Assembly (NCBI GenBank): GCA_034409055.1
Contig: DAOUMU010000508.1
Location: 7,743-71,742 of the forward strand
Direction of reading: 5' to 3'
Length of the DNA: 64,000 bases
From: DAOUMU01 sp034409055
Lineage (GTDB): Bacteria > Chloroflexota > Anaerolineae > 4572-78 > J111
Below the pieces are notes generated by a model. That model searched no databases. It had not been told where the DNA came from and saw nothing but the letters and a program-made list of their open reading frames with translations. Position 1 is the stretch's first letter, and each line of letters opens with the position of its first letter. Shown here piece after piece: positions 35,260 to 44,167 of this stretch. The position numbers and the translations under genes were made by a program.

Positions 35260-37494
35260 ATGAGCGGCATTATCGGTATTCTTAACGAACTATATATTCG
35301 CTTTATGGTGTGGTTGGGCGCTGCGCCACCAACCGGCTATGAGCATCTGATCCGGGATGAGACCAGGCCACAAGAGTATACCCTGAAAGAAGGGGATACG
35401 CTCTTTTCTGTGGCTCGAAAGTTTGGCACTCATTACGAACGAATAGCGAAAGCCAACAGCATTGAAGATCCTGAAAACTTGCAGCCGGGCCAAACGCTCA
35501 TCATTCCTCCGGCCAATTGGGACCCTGCTTCTGGTCCCTTAACTCAATTACAACCACCACCAGAACCCGCCCCGGAGCCCAGCCTGCCCCCGACTGCGCC
35601 CGAGGAAGAATTAACTGAGGAACCAGTTCCCCCTACGCCGCCTATTGCCCCTGAAGAATTAGCCGAGGAGTTAGCGCCTGGTGAAGAACTACCGGAAGAA
35701 CCAGAGTGGTTGACCGAAGCTGAACCGGTTGCCGAGCCTGTCTTCCCTCCTGAGAAACCTGCCTGGCCATCCGAGGAACCTGAGCCGACTGAGGAACCGG
35801 AGTGGCTCATTGCCACCGAACCTGTTCCGGAAGTGGAGACCGTTGATGATCGACTCGCAGCGGCTGAAAGCACACTTGAGCCTGATGAGCCAGAATGGTT
35901 ACTGGCTACCGAAGCCGAATTTGAGGCTGAGCCGACGATCCCCACCCAACCTATGATAGAAGCGTTTGCCCCGGCCCCTTATGAAGCGCCGGCTGAAGTT
36001 GAACCTGTCGCCGAGGAGGAAGAAGAACCAGCCAGATTGGTTTCAGAGGAAATGGTCTTCCGCTATACCGTGCAGCGTGGTGACACAATCAGTTCTATTG
36101 CCAGAAGGTATGGGGTGACGGTCAAAGAGTTGGTGGAAGCCAATGACATTGTCAACCCCAATCTCATCTTCCCCGGTCAGAAATTAATTATCCCTGGCTA
36201 TATGTTACCCAAACCGGAACCGGAACCAGAACCTACACCAACGCCAAAACCAGAGCCTGACAAGTTTTTTGTGTATACCGTGGTTAGGGGTGATACGCTC
36301 AGCGCGATCGCTAAACGATACGGGGTCACAATCCGCCAATTAATTGAAACTAATAATATTGAAGACCCTAATCTAATTCGAGTGGGGCAGCAATTAGTCA
36401 TCCCTGGGGTGAGTGAACCCCCGGAGCCAGAACCGGAGCCAATACCACCGCCCACTTTTGGTATCGATCCAAACTTTCCGCCCCTGGGTCCAATGGACGC
36501 CATTCGCGGCCTTTACGTTAGTTACTTTGCCATTGGTCATGCTCAATTCCGCCAGCGGATTTTCGAATTACTGGATACCACCGAATTTAATGCAGTGGTG
36601 GTTGATGTCAAGGGCGATCATGGTTGGATCAGCTATCCGAGCCAAATTCCACTGGCCTATGAGATTGGGGCGGCCCGTCCCACGGCCAGGGACTTTGAGC
36701 AGGTTATGGCTCAGTTTAAGTCCCGGGGTGTCTACACCATTGCCCGAATCGTGACGTTCAAGGATAATCCATTGGCCACAAACTATCCGGAATACGCCGT
36801 AAAAACAAGTAGTCCGAACGGGACAACCGAAATATGGCAAGACCGCGAGCAGTTAAGCTGGACCGATCCTTTCCTCAAGCCGGTATGGGATTATAATATT
36901 CAGGTGGCCGTGGAAGCGGCTCAAATGGGCTTTGATGAGATTCAATTTGATTACGTTCGCTTTCCCACTCCCAGTCAGGCAGGTGTCCCCCAATTCTCAC
37001 AAGAAGTAACCAAAGAAACGCGCATTGCGGCCATTACCGGCTTTTTGAGTGCGGCCCGGGGTCAACTCAAACCTTTTGGAGTAAAGGTGGCGGCTGACAC
37101 CTTTGGTTACACCTGCTGGCGCAAAGACGATACCCTGATTGGCCAGGATATTGATCAGATGGGGCAATATCTGGACGTACTCAGCCCGATGCTTTATCCC
37201 TCTACTTTTGGCAGTGGTATTCCTGGATACAAATTTGCTGTTGCCCATCCCTATGAAATCGTCCACCAGAGTGCCCAGCGAGCCTTAAATCGGGTCACTC
37301 AGTTCAACTGCACCGTACGCCCCTGGATTCAAGATTTTCCCGATTATCGGTTCGATAAACGTGTTTATGGCAAGGAAGAGATTCAAGCCCAGATTAAAGG
37401 TTGCTTTGATGCCGGCGGGAGTGGTTTTATGGTCTGGGATCCCCGCGTAAAATATACCGATGGAGCTTACGCTCCAGTAACTGGCCATCCATAA
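35260..37494 (+). CDS. LysM-repeat protein with DUF4015 glycoside-hydrolase-like domain
   Basis: 744 residues. Three LysM modules (about 39-83, 266-312 and 337-383; YTVQRGDTISSIARRYGV is typical) are separated by a long acidic Pro/Glu linker. A C-terminal DUF4015 domain follows (about 414-735, IRGLYVSYFAIG, VVDVKGDHG, FDEIQFDYVRFPT), a TIM-barrel family predicted to cut glycans. LysM binds peptidoglycan or chitin-like polymers, so the protein probably works in the cell wall. No classical signal peptide is seen; the first 22 residues are amphipathic to hydrophobic and may serve. GGGGTGATC precedes the ATG. The gene after it starts one base beyond its stop. Confidence 0.9.
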   Translation: MSGIIGILNELYIRFMVWLGAAPPTGYEHLIRDETRPQEYTLKEGDTLFSVARKFGTHYERIAKANSIEDPENLQPGQTLIIPPANWDPASGPLTQLQPPPEPAPEPSLPPTAPEEELTEEPVPPTPPIAPEELAEELAPGEELPEEPEWLTEAEPVAEPVFPPEKPAWPSEEPEPTEEPEWLIATEPVPEVETVDDRLAAAESTLEPDEPEWLLATEAEFEAEPTIPTQPMIEAFAPAPYEAPAEVEPVAEEEEEPARLVSEEMVFRYTVQRGDTISSIARRYGVTVKELVEANDIVNPNLIFPGQKLIIPGYMLPKPEPEPEPTPTPKPEPDKFFVYTVVRGDTLSAIAKRYGVTIRQLIETNNIEDPNLIRVGQQLVIPGVSEPPEPEPEPIPPPTFGIDPNFPPLGPMDAIRGLYVSYFAIGHAQFRQRIFELLDTTEFNAVVVDVKGDHGWISYPSQIPLAYEIGAARPTARDFEQVMAQFKSRGVYTIARIVTFKDNPLATNYPEYAVKTSSPNGTTEIWQDREQLSWTDPFLKPVWDYNIQVAVEAAQMGFDEIQFDYVRFPTPSQAGVPQFSQEVTKETRIAAITGFLSAARGQLKPFGVKVAADTFGYTCWRKDDTLIGQDIDQMGQYLDVLSPMLYPSTFGSGIPGYKFAVAHPYEIVHQSAQRALNRVTQFNCTVRPWIQDFPDYRFDKRVYGKEEIQAQIKGCFDAGGSGFMVWDPRVKYTDGAYAPVTGHP

Positions 37495-38394
37495 ATGCAT
37501 CGTCCTCATGCCTGGGAAGGCGCACTCATCGTTTTCGTCCTTTTATTACTCTTGCTGGGATTAAATTTACTCTTCGGCGTCGTTCAAGCCACCGTCCAGG
37601 GGCCAGTGATTCTTTCGCCTTTTCTTATTTTCGGTGAGTTACTCATCCTGGGGTTGGTGGTGGCCTGGGCTGCTTTCCGTCGTTTGCCCTTTCAGGAAAC
37701 CTTTTACCTTTACAAAACGAACTGGCTCATCATTGGTCTGAGCATTTTAGTGGCCATCACCTGCTGGCCAGTGGCAACGGGCTTGGTTACTTTAATAGAG
37801 CAACTATTCTCTCTCATTGGTCCCCCGCCTGAGATTCCCCCGCCAGTTGATACCCTCGATGCGATAGGTTACTTCATCGCTATTGTCATTCTGGCGCCTC
37901 TGTGTGAAGAACCGGTTTTTCGAGGATTTATCATGCGTGGCTGGCTGCGTTACGGTTTTGTAGTTGGCGTAGTCGGTTCCGGTGTTTTGTTTGGCTTGCA
38001 ACACGCTCAACTCAGCGGCGCTATTCCGTTAAGCCTGGTTGGTATCGTCCTGGGGGGGATAGCTTTTCGGGCCGGTTCGTTGTGGCCGGCTATTGTGGTG
38101 CACGCGGTTTATAATGGTATCGCCGTTCCGTTTCTCATTCTCCCTGAAGTTATGCCCGACATCAGCGATACGACCTTTATAATTGCCGGCGCTATGGCCA
38201 TGCCCGTTGCCGGGTATTCTTTGTGGCTCTACCATCGGTTGGCGCCACCTTTCCAGGCACCCGAGCGAGAACCACTAAAAAGGGAGCAAGGCATCGCTAT
38301 CATTATTTCCTTGCTGATGGTATTGGGGATGTTCACCACAATGATTTTGCTGGAGCTGTTTGTGCGCTTGAATCCTGAATTGATGGGGACGTGA
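37495..38394 (+). CDS. CPBP-family intramembrane metalloprotease
   Basis: 299 residues with about eight hydrophobic segments. The Abi/CPBP (Rce1-like) motifs are EEPVFRGFI (the Glu pair and Arg), FGLQHAQL, and HAVYNG near the C-terminus. The family includes CAAX-type prenyl proteases and bacteriocin-immunity-like proteins; the bacterial substrate is generally unknown. The ATG directly follows the TAA of the LysM gene, so translation is probably coupled. It ends 37 bases before a strong bidirectional terminator. Confidence 0.92.
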   Translation: MHRPHAWEGALIVFVLLLLLLGLNLLFGVVQATVQGPVILSPFLIFGELLILGLVVAWAAFRRLPFQETFYLYKTNWLIIGLSILVAITCWPVATGLVTLIEQLFSLIGPPPEIPPPVDTLDAIGYFIAIVILAPLCEEPVFRGFIMRGWLRYGFVVGVVGSGVLFGLQHAQLSGAIPLSLVGIVLGGIAFRAGSLWPAIVVHAVYNGIAVPFLILPEVMPDISDTTFIIAGAMAMPVAGYSLWLYHRLAPPFQAPEREPLKREQGIAIIISLLMVLGMFTTMILLELFVRLNPELMGT

Positions 38395-38430
38395 GGGTAA
38401 GTTTCCAAATTCATATTGCCGCCATAAAGC

Positions 38431-38462
38431 AAAAAAGACGGGGCCATTTCCCCGTCTTTTTT
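38431..38462. terminator. Bidirectional rho-independent terminator
   Basis: AAAAAGACGGGG (38432-38443), six-base loop, CCCCGTCTTTTT (38450-38461). It has T-runs on both strands and lies between the convergent CPBP protease and rplT genes. Confidence 0.92.
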
Positions 38463-38479
38463 GTTTCCTATTCCCAATT

Positions 38480-38830
38480 TTACAAGGCTGCTTTGGCTAC
38501 TTCAACCAAATGACGAAAAGCGGAAGCATCATGCACCGCAATATCAGCCAGCGCCTTACGATCCAATTCAACTCCAGCTTGCTTGAGGCCATACATAAAT
38601 TGACTGTAGCTCATATCGTTTTGACGCGTAGCAGCATTAATGCGAGTAATCCACAAGCGACGAAAATCTCGCTTGCGAGTGCGACGGTCGCGGTAAGCAT
38701 ACTCCAAAGATTTCATCATCGCTTCATTGGCCCGCTTGAATAAGCGGTGCTTACTACCACGCTGGCCTTTGGTCATAGCCAGTACTTTTTTATGTCTACG
38801 ATGCGTCTGAGGACCACTCTTTACTCTCAT
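38480..38830 (-). CDS. rplT: 50S ribosomal protein L20
   Basis: 116 residues, the normal length for L20. MRVKSGPQTHRRHKKVLAMTKGQRG, QFMYGLKQAGVELDRK and LADIAVHD are family hallmarks. It is the last gene of infC-rpmI-rplT and starts 11 bases after rpmI. In other bacteria L20 represses this operon by binding its own mRNA; I could not identify such a site here with confidence. Confidence 0.98.
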   Translation of the reverse strand: MRVKSGPQTHRRHKKVLAMTKGQRGSKHRLFKRANEAMMKSLEYAYRDRRTRKRDFRRLWITRINAATRQNDMSYSQFMYGLKQAGVELDRKALADIAVHDASAFRHLVEVAKAAL

Positions 38831-38841
38831 AATATATCCCT

Positions 38842-39057
38842 CTACGACTTGCCTTTCTTGGCGTATGGCACCAGCTTTTGAACACGTTTGCGGTCACCAG
38901 AACTCGTAACTTCTAACATCCTATCAAATTGGCGCTTTACGCGCTTGGCTTTCTTGCGACGTAGATGGCTCTTGCCAATTTTGGTACGCATCAATTTACC
39001 AGAACCGGTGTATTTAAAACGTTTCGAGGTTGATTTATGCGTTTTGATCTTGGGCAT
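38842..39057 (-). CDS. rpmI: 50S ribosomal protein L35
   Basis: 71 residues starting MPKIKTHKSTSKRFKYTGSG, with the usual basic middle HLRRKKAKRVKRQ. The ATG at 39057 is chosen over an in-frame one at 39117 because L35 proteins begin at this point and an AGGAT site precedes it. Confidence 0.97.
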   Translation of the reverse strand: MPKIKTHKSTSKRFKYTGSGKLMRTKIGKSHLRRKKAKRVKRQFDRMLEVTSSGDRKRVQKLVPYAKKGKS

Positions 39058-39140
39058 TTTAAGTAATCCTTCTAATCCAACTTTAAAGTCATGGTAACAG
39101 ACCAGAGAGAATTTCAAGTCTCTGTTGTTATAATATACTA

Positions 39141-39668
39141 TTATTGTGGGGCTAATATCATCAACATGGTCATCCCTTCCATAGCTGGCCTCTTTTCAAT
39201 AATAGCAACATCGCTCAACTCCTCGGCTAAGCGATCCATTAAATCCCTGGCCACCTCGGGATGGGTCACCTCTCGTCCTCGAAAGCGAATACGAACTTTG
39301 ACCTTAGCCCCACGCTCTAAAAATCTGCGAGCATCGCGCAATCTATAATTGATATCGTGCTCACCCGTCTTTGGACGCAACCGAATTTCCTTAATTTCTA
39401 CTTTAGTTTGCGATTTCCGGGCGTCTCGCTCCCGTTTTTGAGCTTCGTATAAAAATTTCCCGTAGTCCATTAAACGACAAACAGGAGGTTTCGCCTTCGG
39501 AGCAACTTCAACCAAATCCGTTCCCCGTTCCTGAGCAATAACCAACGCTTCGCTAGTGTTCATCGTTCCCAACTGCTTGCCGTCAACATCAATTAAGCGA
39601 ACTTCAGGCGCAGTAATGTCCTCATTAACTCTGCGCAAATCTTTAACTTTTTGTACTTTTTTGGCTAT
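39141..39668 (-). CDS. infC: Translation initiation factor IF-3, probable AUA start
   Basis: 175 residues from the proposed start. RRVNEDITAPEVRLIDVDG, GTDLVEVAPKAKPPVCRLMDYGKF and the C-terminal IRLRPKTGEHD are diagnostic. No ATG or GTG exists at the 5' end: the frame is closed by TGA at 39684-39686. Within it AGAGGA (39680-39675) stands six bases before ATA (39668-39666), followed by GCCAAAAAA. A TTG at 39638 has no ribosome site. Rare AUU/AUC/AUA starts are known for infC, where IF-3 rejects them and so represses itself. I therefore place the start at the ATA. Confidence 0.93.
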   Translation of the reverse strand: MAKKVQKVKDLRRVNEDITAPEVRLIDVDGKQLGTMNTSEALVIAQERGTDLVEVAPKAKPPVCRLMDYGKFLYEAQKRERDARKSQTKVEIKEIRLRPKTGEHDINYRLRDARRFLERGAKVKVRIRFRGREVTHPEVARDLMDRLAEELSDVAIIEKRPAMEGMTMLMILAPQ

Positions 39669-39704
39669 GGTACGTCCTCTCCCTCAAAAAATAAAAAATT
39701 TATG

Positions 39705-39756
39705 TAGGGCAAGTTAGCAACTTGCCCAGCACCGTTGACAAGTTAGCAACTTGTCC
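39705..39756. repeat. Two tandem palindromes of the CAAGTTAGCAACTTG type
   Basis: GGGCAAGTTAGCAACTTGCC (39707-39726, one more C completes it) and GACAAGTTAGCAACTTGTC (39737-39755) share the same core. A related pair lies at 48526-48580. They lie 37 bases upstream of the infC start. Confidence 0.7.
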
Positions 39757-39800
39757 TATTTTTTTATAGTATAAATTTACTTTAATCGCGTGGCATTTAG

Positions 39801-39832
39801 AAAGAGGAACATCAGTTTTGATGCCCCTCTTT
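39801..39832 (-). terminator. Possible terminator of the FBPase/SulP operon
   Basis: AAAGAGG (39801-39807) pairs with CCTCTTT (39826-39832), and CATCA pairs with TGATG inside. It lies 74 bases past the stop of the minus-strand FBPase gene. No clear T-run follows. Confidence 0.4.
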
Positions 39833-39905
39833 AGCGTAAATCAACACCAAACAGATAACACTCCAAGAAAGTGTCAATAAAATGTACCACGTTCGCTGAT
39901 ATTCG

Positions 39906-40907
39906 TCAAGTTGATTGTTCTTCTTTAGCCCCCAACACGTCACCTAACCGATTATACTCTGTGTGAATAATACGAAGGGTACCTGTTTGGCCACGAATAA
40001 CCAGGGATTGAGTTTTAGCTTTATCGCCATGATACTGAACTCCGTTCAGCAGTGGCCCATGCGTAACCCCCGTAGCCGCAAAAAAGATCTGATCACTGGT
40101 CACCAATTCATTACAAGTGAGAATTCGCCGGGTATCAAGCCCGGCTGCGTTGATCGCCGCCAGCTCTTTTTGACTCTGGGGTGCCAGACGTCCCAGCATA
40201 GCTCCCCCCATCGCCTTTACGGCGCAGGCAGCGGTGACTCCTTCCGGTACTCCTCCCACCCCCATTAAAATATCTGCCCCGGCCTGAGGCGTAACGGCGA
40301 TGAGGGCTCCAGCCGTATCCCCGTCAGAGCGTAGCAAAACCCGTGCCCCGGCCGTGCGGATTTCTTCAATTAAGTCATAATGACGAGGCCGATCCAATAC
40401 AATCACTTGCAGGTCACGCACCGCTTTGTTTTTGACCCGGGCTACCAAGGCCAGGGTCCATGCAACCGGGGCATCCATACATTCTGGAACCAGGGCACTG
40501 GCTGCTTCGCGGTCTACGATAATTTTATCCATATAAACAGCCGGTTGGGGTGACCACATTGAGCCACGCGGAGCCACACTGACCACCGAAATTGCCCCCG
40601 GATGCCCATGTACCACCGATGCTGTACCGTCAATGGGGTCTACCACAACATCTACCTCCGGTCCATAACCAGTACCCACCCTTTGGCCGGTATCTAAAGG
40701 AGTGTGTTCGCCCAATCTGCCCTCTTCCCCAATAACAATGTATCCGTCTATATCTACCGTGTTCAAAGCTTTAGCCATCGCTGCTGTAGCAGCTCGGTGG
40801 GTTGCTTCTCTGTTGCCTAAACCTAACCAGCGGCCGGCACTAAGGGCCGTGGCTTCGGTTACTCTGACCAGGTCAAGACCTATATTGCGAGATGGATATT
40901 CGTTCAT
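39906..40907 (-). CDS. glpX: Class II fructose-1,6-bisphosphatase paralogue 1
   Basis: 333 residues, GlpX family: RVTEATALSAGRWLGLG, IVIGEEG, VVDPIDGT, GVGGVPEGV, FFAATGVTHG. Compared with E. coli GlpX as I recall it, the metal-site Asp33 position is His (GLGNREATHRAA) and Glu88 is Asp (DPIDGT), while Glu57, Asp85, Thr90 and Glu213 are kept. It is the downstream member of a tandem [SulP + FBPase] duplication; the other copy is at 43152-44141. GGAGGAG lies eight bases before the ATG. It may be a weak or altered enzyme; the assignment to the family is firm, the activity is not. Confidence 0.92.
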   Translation of the reverse strand: MNEYPSRNIGLDLVRVTEATALSAGRWLGLGNREATHRAATAAMAKALNTVDIDGYIVIGEEGRLGEHTPLDTGQRVGTGYGPEVDVVVDPIDGTASVVHGHPGAISVVSVAPRGSMWSPQPAVYMDKIIVDREAASALVPECMDAPVAWTLALVARVKNKAVRDLQVIVLDRPRHYDLIEEIRTAGARVLLRSDGDTAGALIAVTPQAGADILMGVGGVPEGVTAACAVKAMGGAMLGRLAPQSQKELAAINAAGLDTRRILTCNELVTSDQIFFAATGVTHGPLLNGVQYHGDKAKTQSLVIRGQTGTLRIIHTEYNRLGDVLGAKEEQST

Positions 40908-40957
40908 CCTCTTGTCTCCTCCCTGCTGGCAAACATAGGATCTGTTACCAACTGGCC

Positions 40958-43120
40958 CTACAAATCAATTGCCTCAAGTAATGCCGCGGCCTCCCAGGCC
41001 AATATGCCGCCCCGGAGAATGCGTATGTCGTGATAACCTTTATTTTGTAACATATAAGCCGCTCGGGTGCTGCGCCGCCCACTGCGGCATACAAGAACAA
41101 TTTCACGATTGTCAGGCAGGTCTGATGTATCTGACAGTATTTTGGGCAGTGGCATTAGTTGCGCCTGGGGAATATGGCCTCGCTTAAATTCATACGGTTC
41201 GCGCACGTCTATGACCAAGGGAGGAGGATCGCCGTTGCGCAACTTTTGCCGCAGTTTCTGGACCGATATACTGGCTATACTATCGGCAGGAATATCCGTG
41301 TGGAGCGGAATATCCAGTGGATAGGTACGCTTGGGTAAGTTTTGACATTCTCGAAAGACACGCTCATTACATTCATAAATGCAAACGGCCGGATCAAGGA
41401 TCTTACGAAAGAGGTACTCTATGGCCTCGTCTTGTACCAGAAAATGGTCAGCTCCCAGTTGATCACAAAAGCCGGTTGATTGCATAAAGTCGTAGACAGG
41501 TTTTTGCACCTTCATTAAGAATAGAGCCCCACCCCGCTCTCGGCAAAGGCGCACAATAGCTTCGAGCATATGAATACCGCTAAGGTCGCATTGGTTTACG
41601 CCCTGCATTCGCAATAGCAAGAAACGCTGCTCTGGGTGTTTGGTCAGGTGCTGGTTGATAACTTCTTCGACGTGACTGACTGCGCCAAAATATAAATCTC
41701 CTGAAATCTTGATGATGCACAATTGTGGACATGGGGCTTGGTCAGGCTGTTGTTGAACAAAATGCCTGAAGGTATCATCAGGCGCCACTGCGTACACGTG
41801 GGGTATGCTGGTTTTCATGATGTAACGAGCGAATGAAAATAAGATACCAGTCAAAACGGCAAATTGAAGCGGCAGAAGTAATGTGGCCAGCAAGGTGGCT
41901 ACCATAATGATCGTATCACCGCGCGTACCCCGCCAGATACGAACCATCTCCTGGCGATCAACCATGCCATATGCGGTAAAAATCAGCACACCAGCCAGGG
42001 CGGTGCGAGGCACGTAAGCCGCCAGGGGGGCCAGGACGATCATCGCCACTAACACAAAGAGACCAGAAAAAATACTGGCCAGCGGCGTTTGGCCGCCGGC
42101 TTTATAATTAACTGCAGAACGGGTAAACGAGCCTGAGCCAGTATATCCCGATAAGAAGCCGCAGGCAATATTGGCCAGGCCCTGTCCAACAAACTCCTGA
42201 TTGCTCTCAAGGCGTTGGCCGGTTTGGCTGGTAATCGAGCGGGCAATCGACATGGCTTCAACCAGGCCAATGACCCCTATAGCCAGAGCCCCTGTCGACA
42301 ACTGGCCGATCAGCTCCAAATCAAATAGGGGGAGTTGAGTTAGAGGCGGTAAGTTGCGAGGCAGTTGACCGATTACTTTGACTCCCTGTTGATCCAGGCC
42401 GAGCACCGCCACAACAGCAGAGGCCGCTACTATGCCAATCAGCGGACCGGGCAATTTAGGGGTAAGGCGTTGAAGCAAGATAATCAGCAGGATAGTCCCC
42501 AACCCCAAGATCAGGCTAGGCCAATGCGTTTCTAACAGATGAACCAGGAGATTTTGGGCGGTATCGATCAGACCGGGAGAACTGGGGAAGTCCAGTCGGA
42601 GCAAATGGCGTAATTGATTAATGCTGATCAGCACCCCGGCGCCAGCAGTAAAGCCAACAATGACCGAGTCTGAGACAAAATTAACCAAAATACCCAGGCG
42701 AGCTAGCCCCATAGCCAACCGAAAAACACCGACCATAACCGCCATTAGCCCTGCTGCGGCCAGAAACTCCGGCGAGCCAGGAGCGGCAATCGGCAATAAG
42801 ATAGACAAAACCAGCAACGAGGCGGCATTGGTTGGCCCGGTTTGCAGGTGATTGGAGGAACCCCACAGAGCGCCAATAATGGCCGCGATGATGGCTGTGT
42901 AGAGGCCCATTTGTGGCGGAAGCTCGGCAATGAGCGCGTAAGCAATGGCCTGGGGCAACAAAACCACAGCCACCGTTAGCCCGGCAATCAGATCGGGCTG
43001 CAGGTTGCTGCGGTCATAGGTTTTGAAAAAACGAATTGGCTGCAGAAAATAGAAGGGGATGTAACTTATGCTGGCCAACACGGGGTTGTCTCTGTACACC
43101 TTTTTAAGATAAGCGCTCAT
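40958..43120 (-). CDS. SulP anion transporter with STAS and C-terminal rhodanese domain
   Basis: 720 residues. About 11 membrane segments of the SulP fold (LTVAVVLLPQAIAYA, GPTNAASLLVLS, SNQEFVGQGLANIACGF) are followed by a STAS domain (about 455-590) and a rhodanese domain (about 625-715, catalytic Cys in VLVCRSGRRSTRAA). SulP proteins carry sulfate, bicarbonate or dicarboxylates. The ATG at 43120 is chosen because the collapsed paralogue at 44435 begins at the same point (MAVYLKSAYRDNPVL against MSAYLKKVYRDNPVL); a GTG at 43177 overlaps the FBPase gene. Transport of bicarbonate or sulfate next to FBPase genes would fit carbon or sulfur assimilation, but this is only a guess. Confidence 0.92.
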   Translation of the reverse strand: MSAYLKKVYRDNPVLASISYIPFYFLQPIRFFKTYDRSNLQPDLIAGLTVAVVLLPQAIAYALIAELPPQMGLYTAIIAAIIGALWGSSNHLQTGPTNAASLLVLSILLPIAAPGSPEFLAAAGLMAVMVGVFRLAMGLARLGILVNFVSDSVIVGFTAGAGVLISINQLRHLLRLDFPSSPGLIDTAQNLLVHLLETHWPSLILGLGTILLIILLQRLTPKLPGPLIGIVAASAVVAVLGLDQQGVKVIGQLPRNLPPLTQLPLFDLELIGQLSTGALAIGVIGLVEAMSIARSITSQTGQRLESNQEFVGQGLANIACGFLSGYTGSGSFTRSAVNYKAGGQTPLASIFSGLFVLVAMIVLAPLAAYVPRTALAGVLIFTAYGMVDRQEMVRIWRGTRGDTIIMVATLLATLLLPLQFAVLTGILFSFARYIMKTSIPHVYAVAPDDTFRHFVQQQPDQAPCPQLCIIKISGDLYFGAVSHVEEVINQHLTKHPEQRFLLLRMQGVNQCDLSGIHMLEAIVRLCRERGGALFLMKVQKPVYDFMQSTGFCDQLGADHFLVQDEAIEYLFRKILDPAVCIYECNERVFRECQNLPKRTYPLDIPLHTDIPADSIASISVQKLRQKLRNGDPPPLVIDVREPYEFKRGHIPQAQLMPLPKILSDTSDLPDNREIVLVCRSGRRSTRAAYMLQNKGYHDIRILRGGILAWEAAALLEAIDL

Positions 43121-43151
43121 AGCATCGACCGCCAGTCTTTTGGAGGCATCT

Positions 43152-44141
43152 TTATTCTTTAGCCCCCAATACTTCACTCAATCGACCATATTCTGTATAA
43201 ATAATACGGCGAATCCCCGTTTCGCTACGAATGACCAGCGATTGGGTTTTAGCTTGATTGCCATGATATTGCACACCGGCCAGGAGCGACCCATTGGTGA
43301 TACCGGTGGCAGCGAAGAAAATTTCGTTGCTGGAAACCAATTCATTGCAGGTAAGTATCTGCCTGGTATCAAGCCCGGCGGTTTTGACGGCGGCTCGCTC
43401 CTCATCACTCTGGGGAGCCAGACGTCCCAGCATAGCCCCCCCCATTGCCTTGACCGCACAGGCGGCAATAACCCCTTCTGGCACACCACCCACGCCCATT
43501 AAAATATCTGCGCCAATATTGGGGGTGGCCGCTTGAAGCGCCCCGACCACGTCACCGTCGGAGCGCAGTACAGCGCATGCCCCAGCCGTCCGGATTTCTT
43601 CCACTAAATCGTCATGGCGAGGCCGGTCGAGCACAAACACGACCAGGTCACGCACCGCTTTCTTTTTCACCCGGGCGACCAGAGCCAGAGTCCAGGCTAC
43701 CGGAGCGTCCATACATTCCGGTACCAGAGCCTCGGCCGCTTGATAATCTACCACAATTTTTTCCATATAGACGGCCGGGGCAGGTGACCACATCGAGCCA
43801 CGCGGAGCAACGCCGGCCACGGCAATGGCGTCAGGACGCCCCTTAGCCAGCAAATTTCTGCCTTCGATCGGGTCTACGACGACATCCATCGCCGGCCCCT
43901 TCCCGGTGCCCACTTGTTGGCCACTATCCAGAGGAGAGTGAGTGCCCAGTTTTCCTTCTTCACCAATAACAATATGACCGTCCATCTCCAGCGTATTCAA
44001 GGCTTTATACATAGCTTCGGCGGCGGCATGGTCGGCCTCGTCTCGTTTGCCTAAACCCATCCAGCGACCAGCGCTGAGTGCAGCCGCTTCGGTCACTCTT
44101 ACCAGATCAAGACCCAAATTGCGGGGGGGGTGTTCGTTCAT
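43152..44141 (-). CDS. glpX: Class II fructose-1,6-bisphosphatase paralogue 2
   Basis: 329 residues, strongly similar along its length to the paralogue at 39906-40907. It keeps Asp33 (DEADHAA), Glu57, Asp85 and Glu88 (DPIEG) but has Arg (AGA) where GlpX enzymes have the catalytic Thr90 (DPIEGR). An ACA-to-AGA change would suffice. AAGGAAAG precedes the ATG. It is preceded by the SulP remnant and followed by the intact SulP gene. Each of the two paralogues thus lacks a different active-site residue. Confidence 0.92.
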   Translation of the reverse strand: MNEHPPRNLGLDLVRVTEAAALSAGRWMGLGKRDEADHAAAEAMYKALNTLEMDGHIVIGEEGKLGTHSPLDSGQQVGTGKGPAMDVVVDPIEGRNLLAKGRPDAIAVAGVAPRGSMWSPAPAVYMEKIVVDYQAAEALVPECMDAPVAWTLALVARVKKKAVRDLVVFVLDRPRHDDLVEEIRTAGACAVLRSDGDVVGALQAATPNIGADILMGVGGVPEGVIAACAVKAMGGAMLGRLAPQSDEERAAVKTAGLDTRQILTCNELVSSNEIFFAATGITNGSLLAGVQYHGNQAKTQSLVIRSETGIRRIIYTEYGRLSEVLGAKE

Positions 44142-44167
44142 TTTCTTTCCTTCTCTAAGGTAATAAG

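Noticed and set aside
39606..39638. TTG start for infC
   Set aside because: No ribosome site precedes it, while the ATA ten codons upstream has AGAGGA at six bases.
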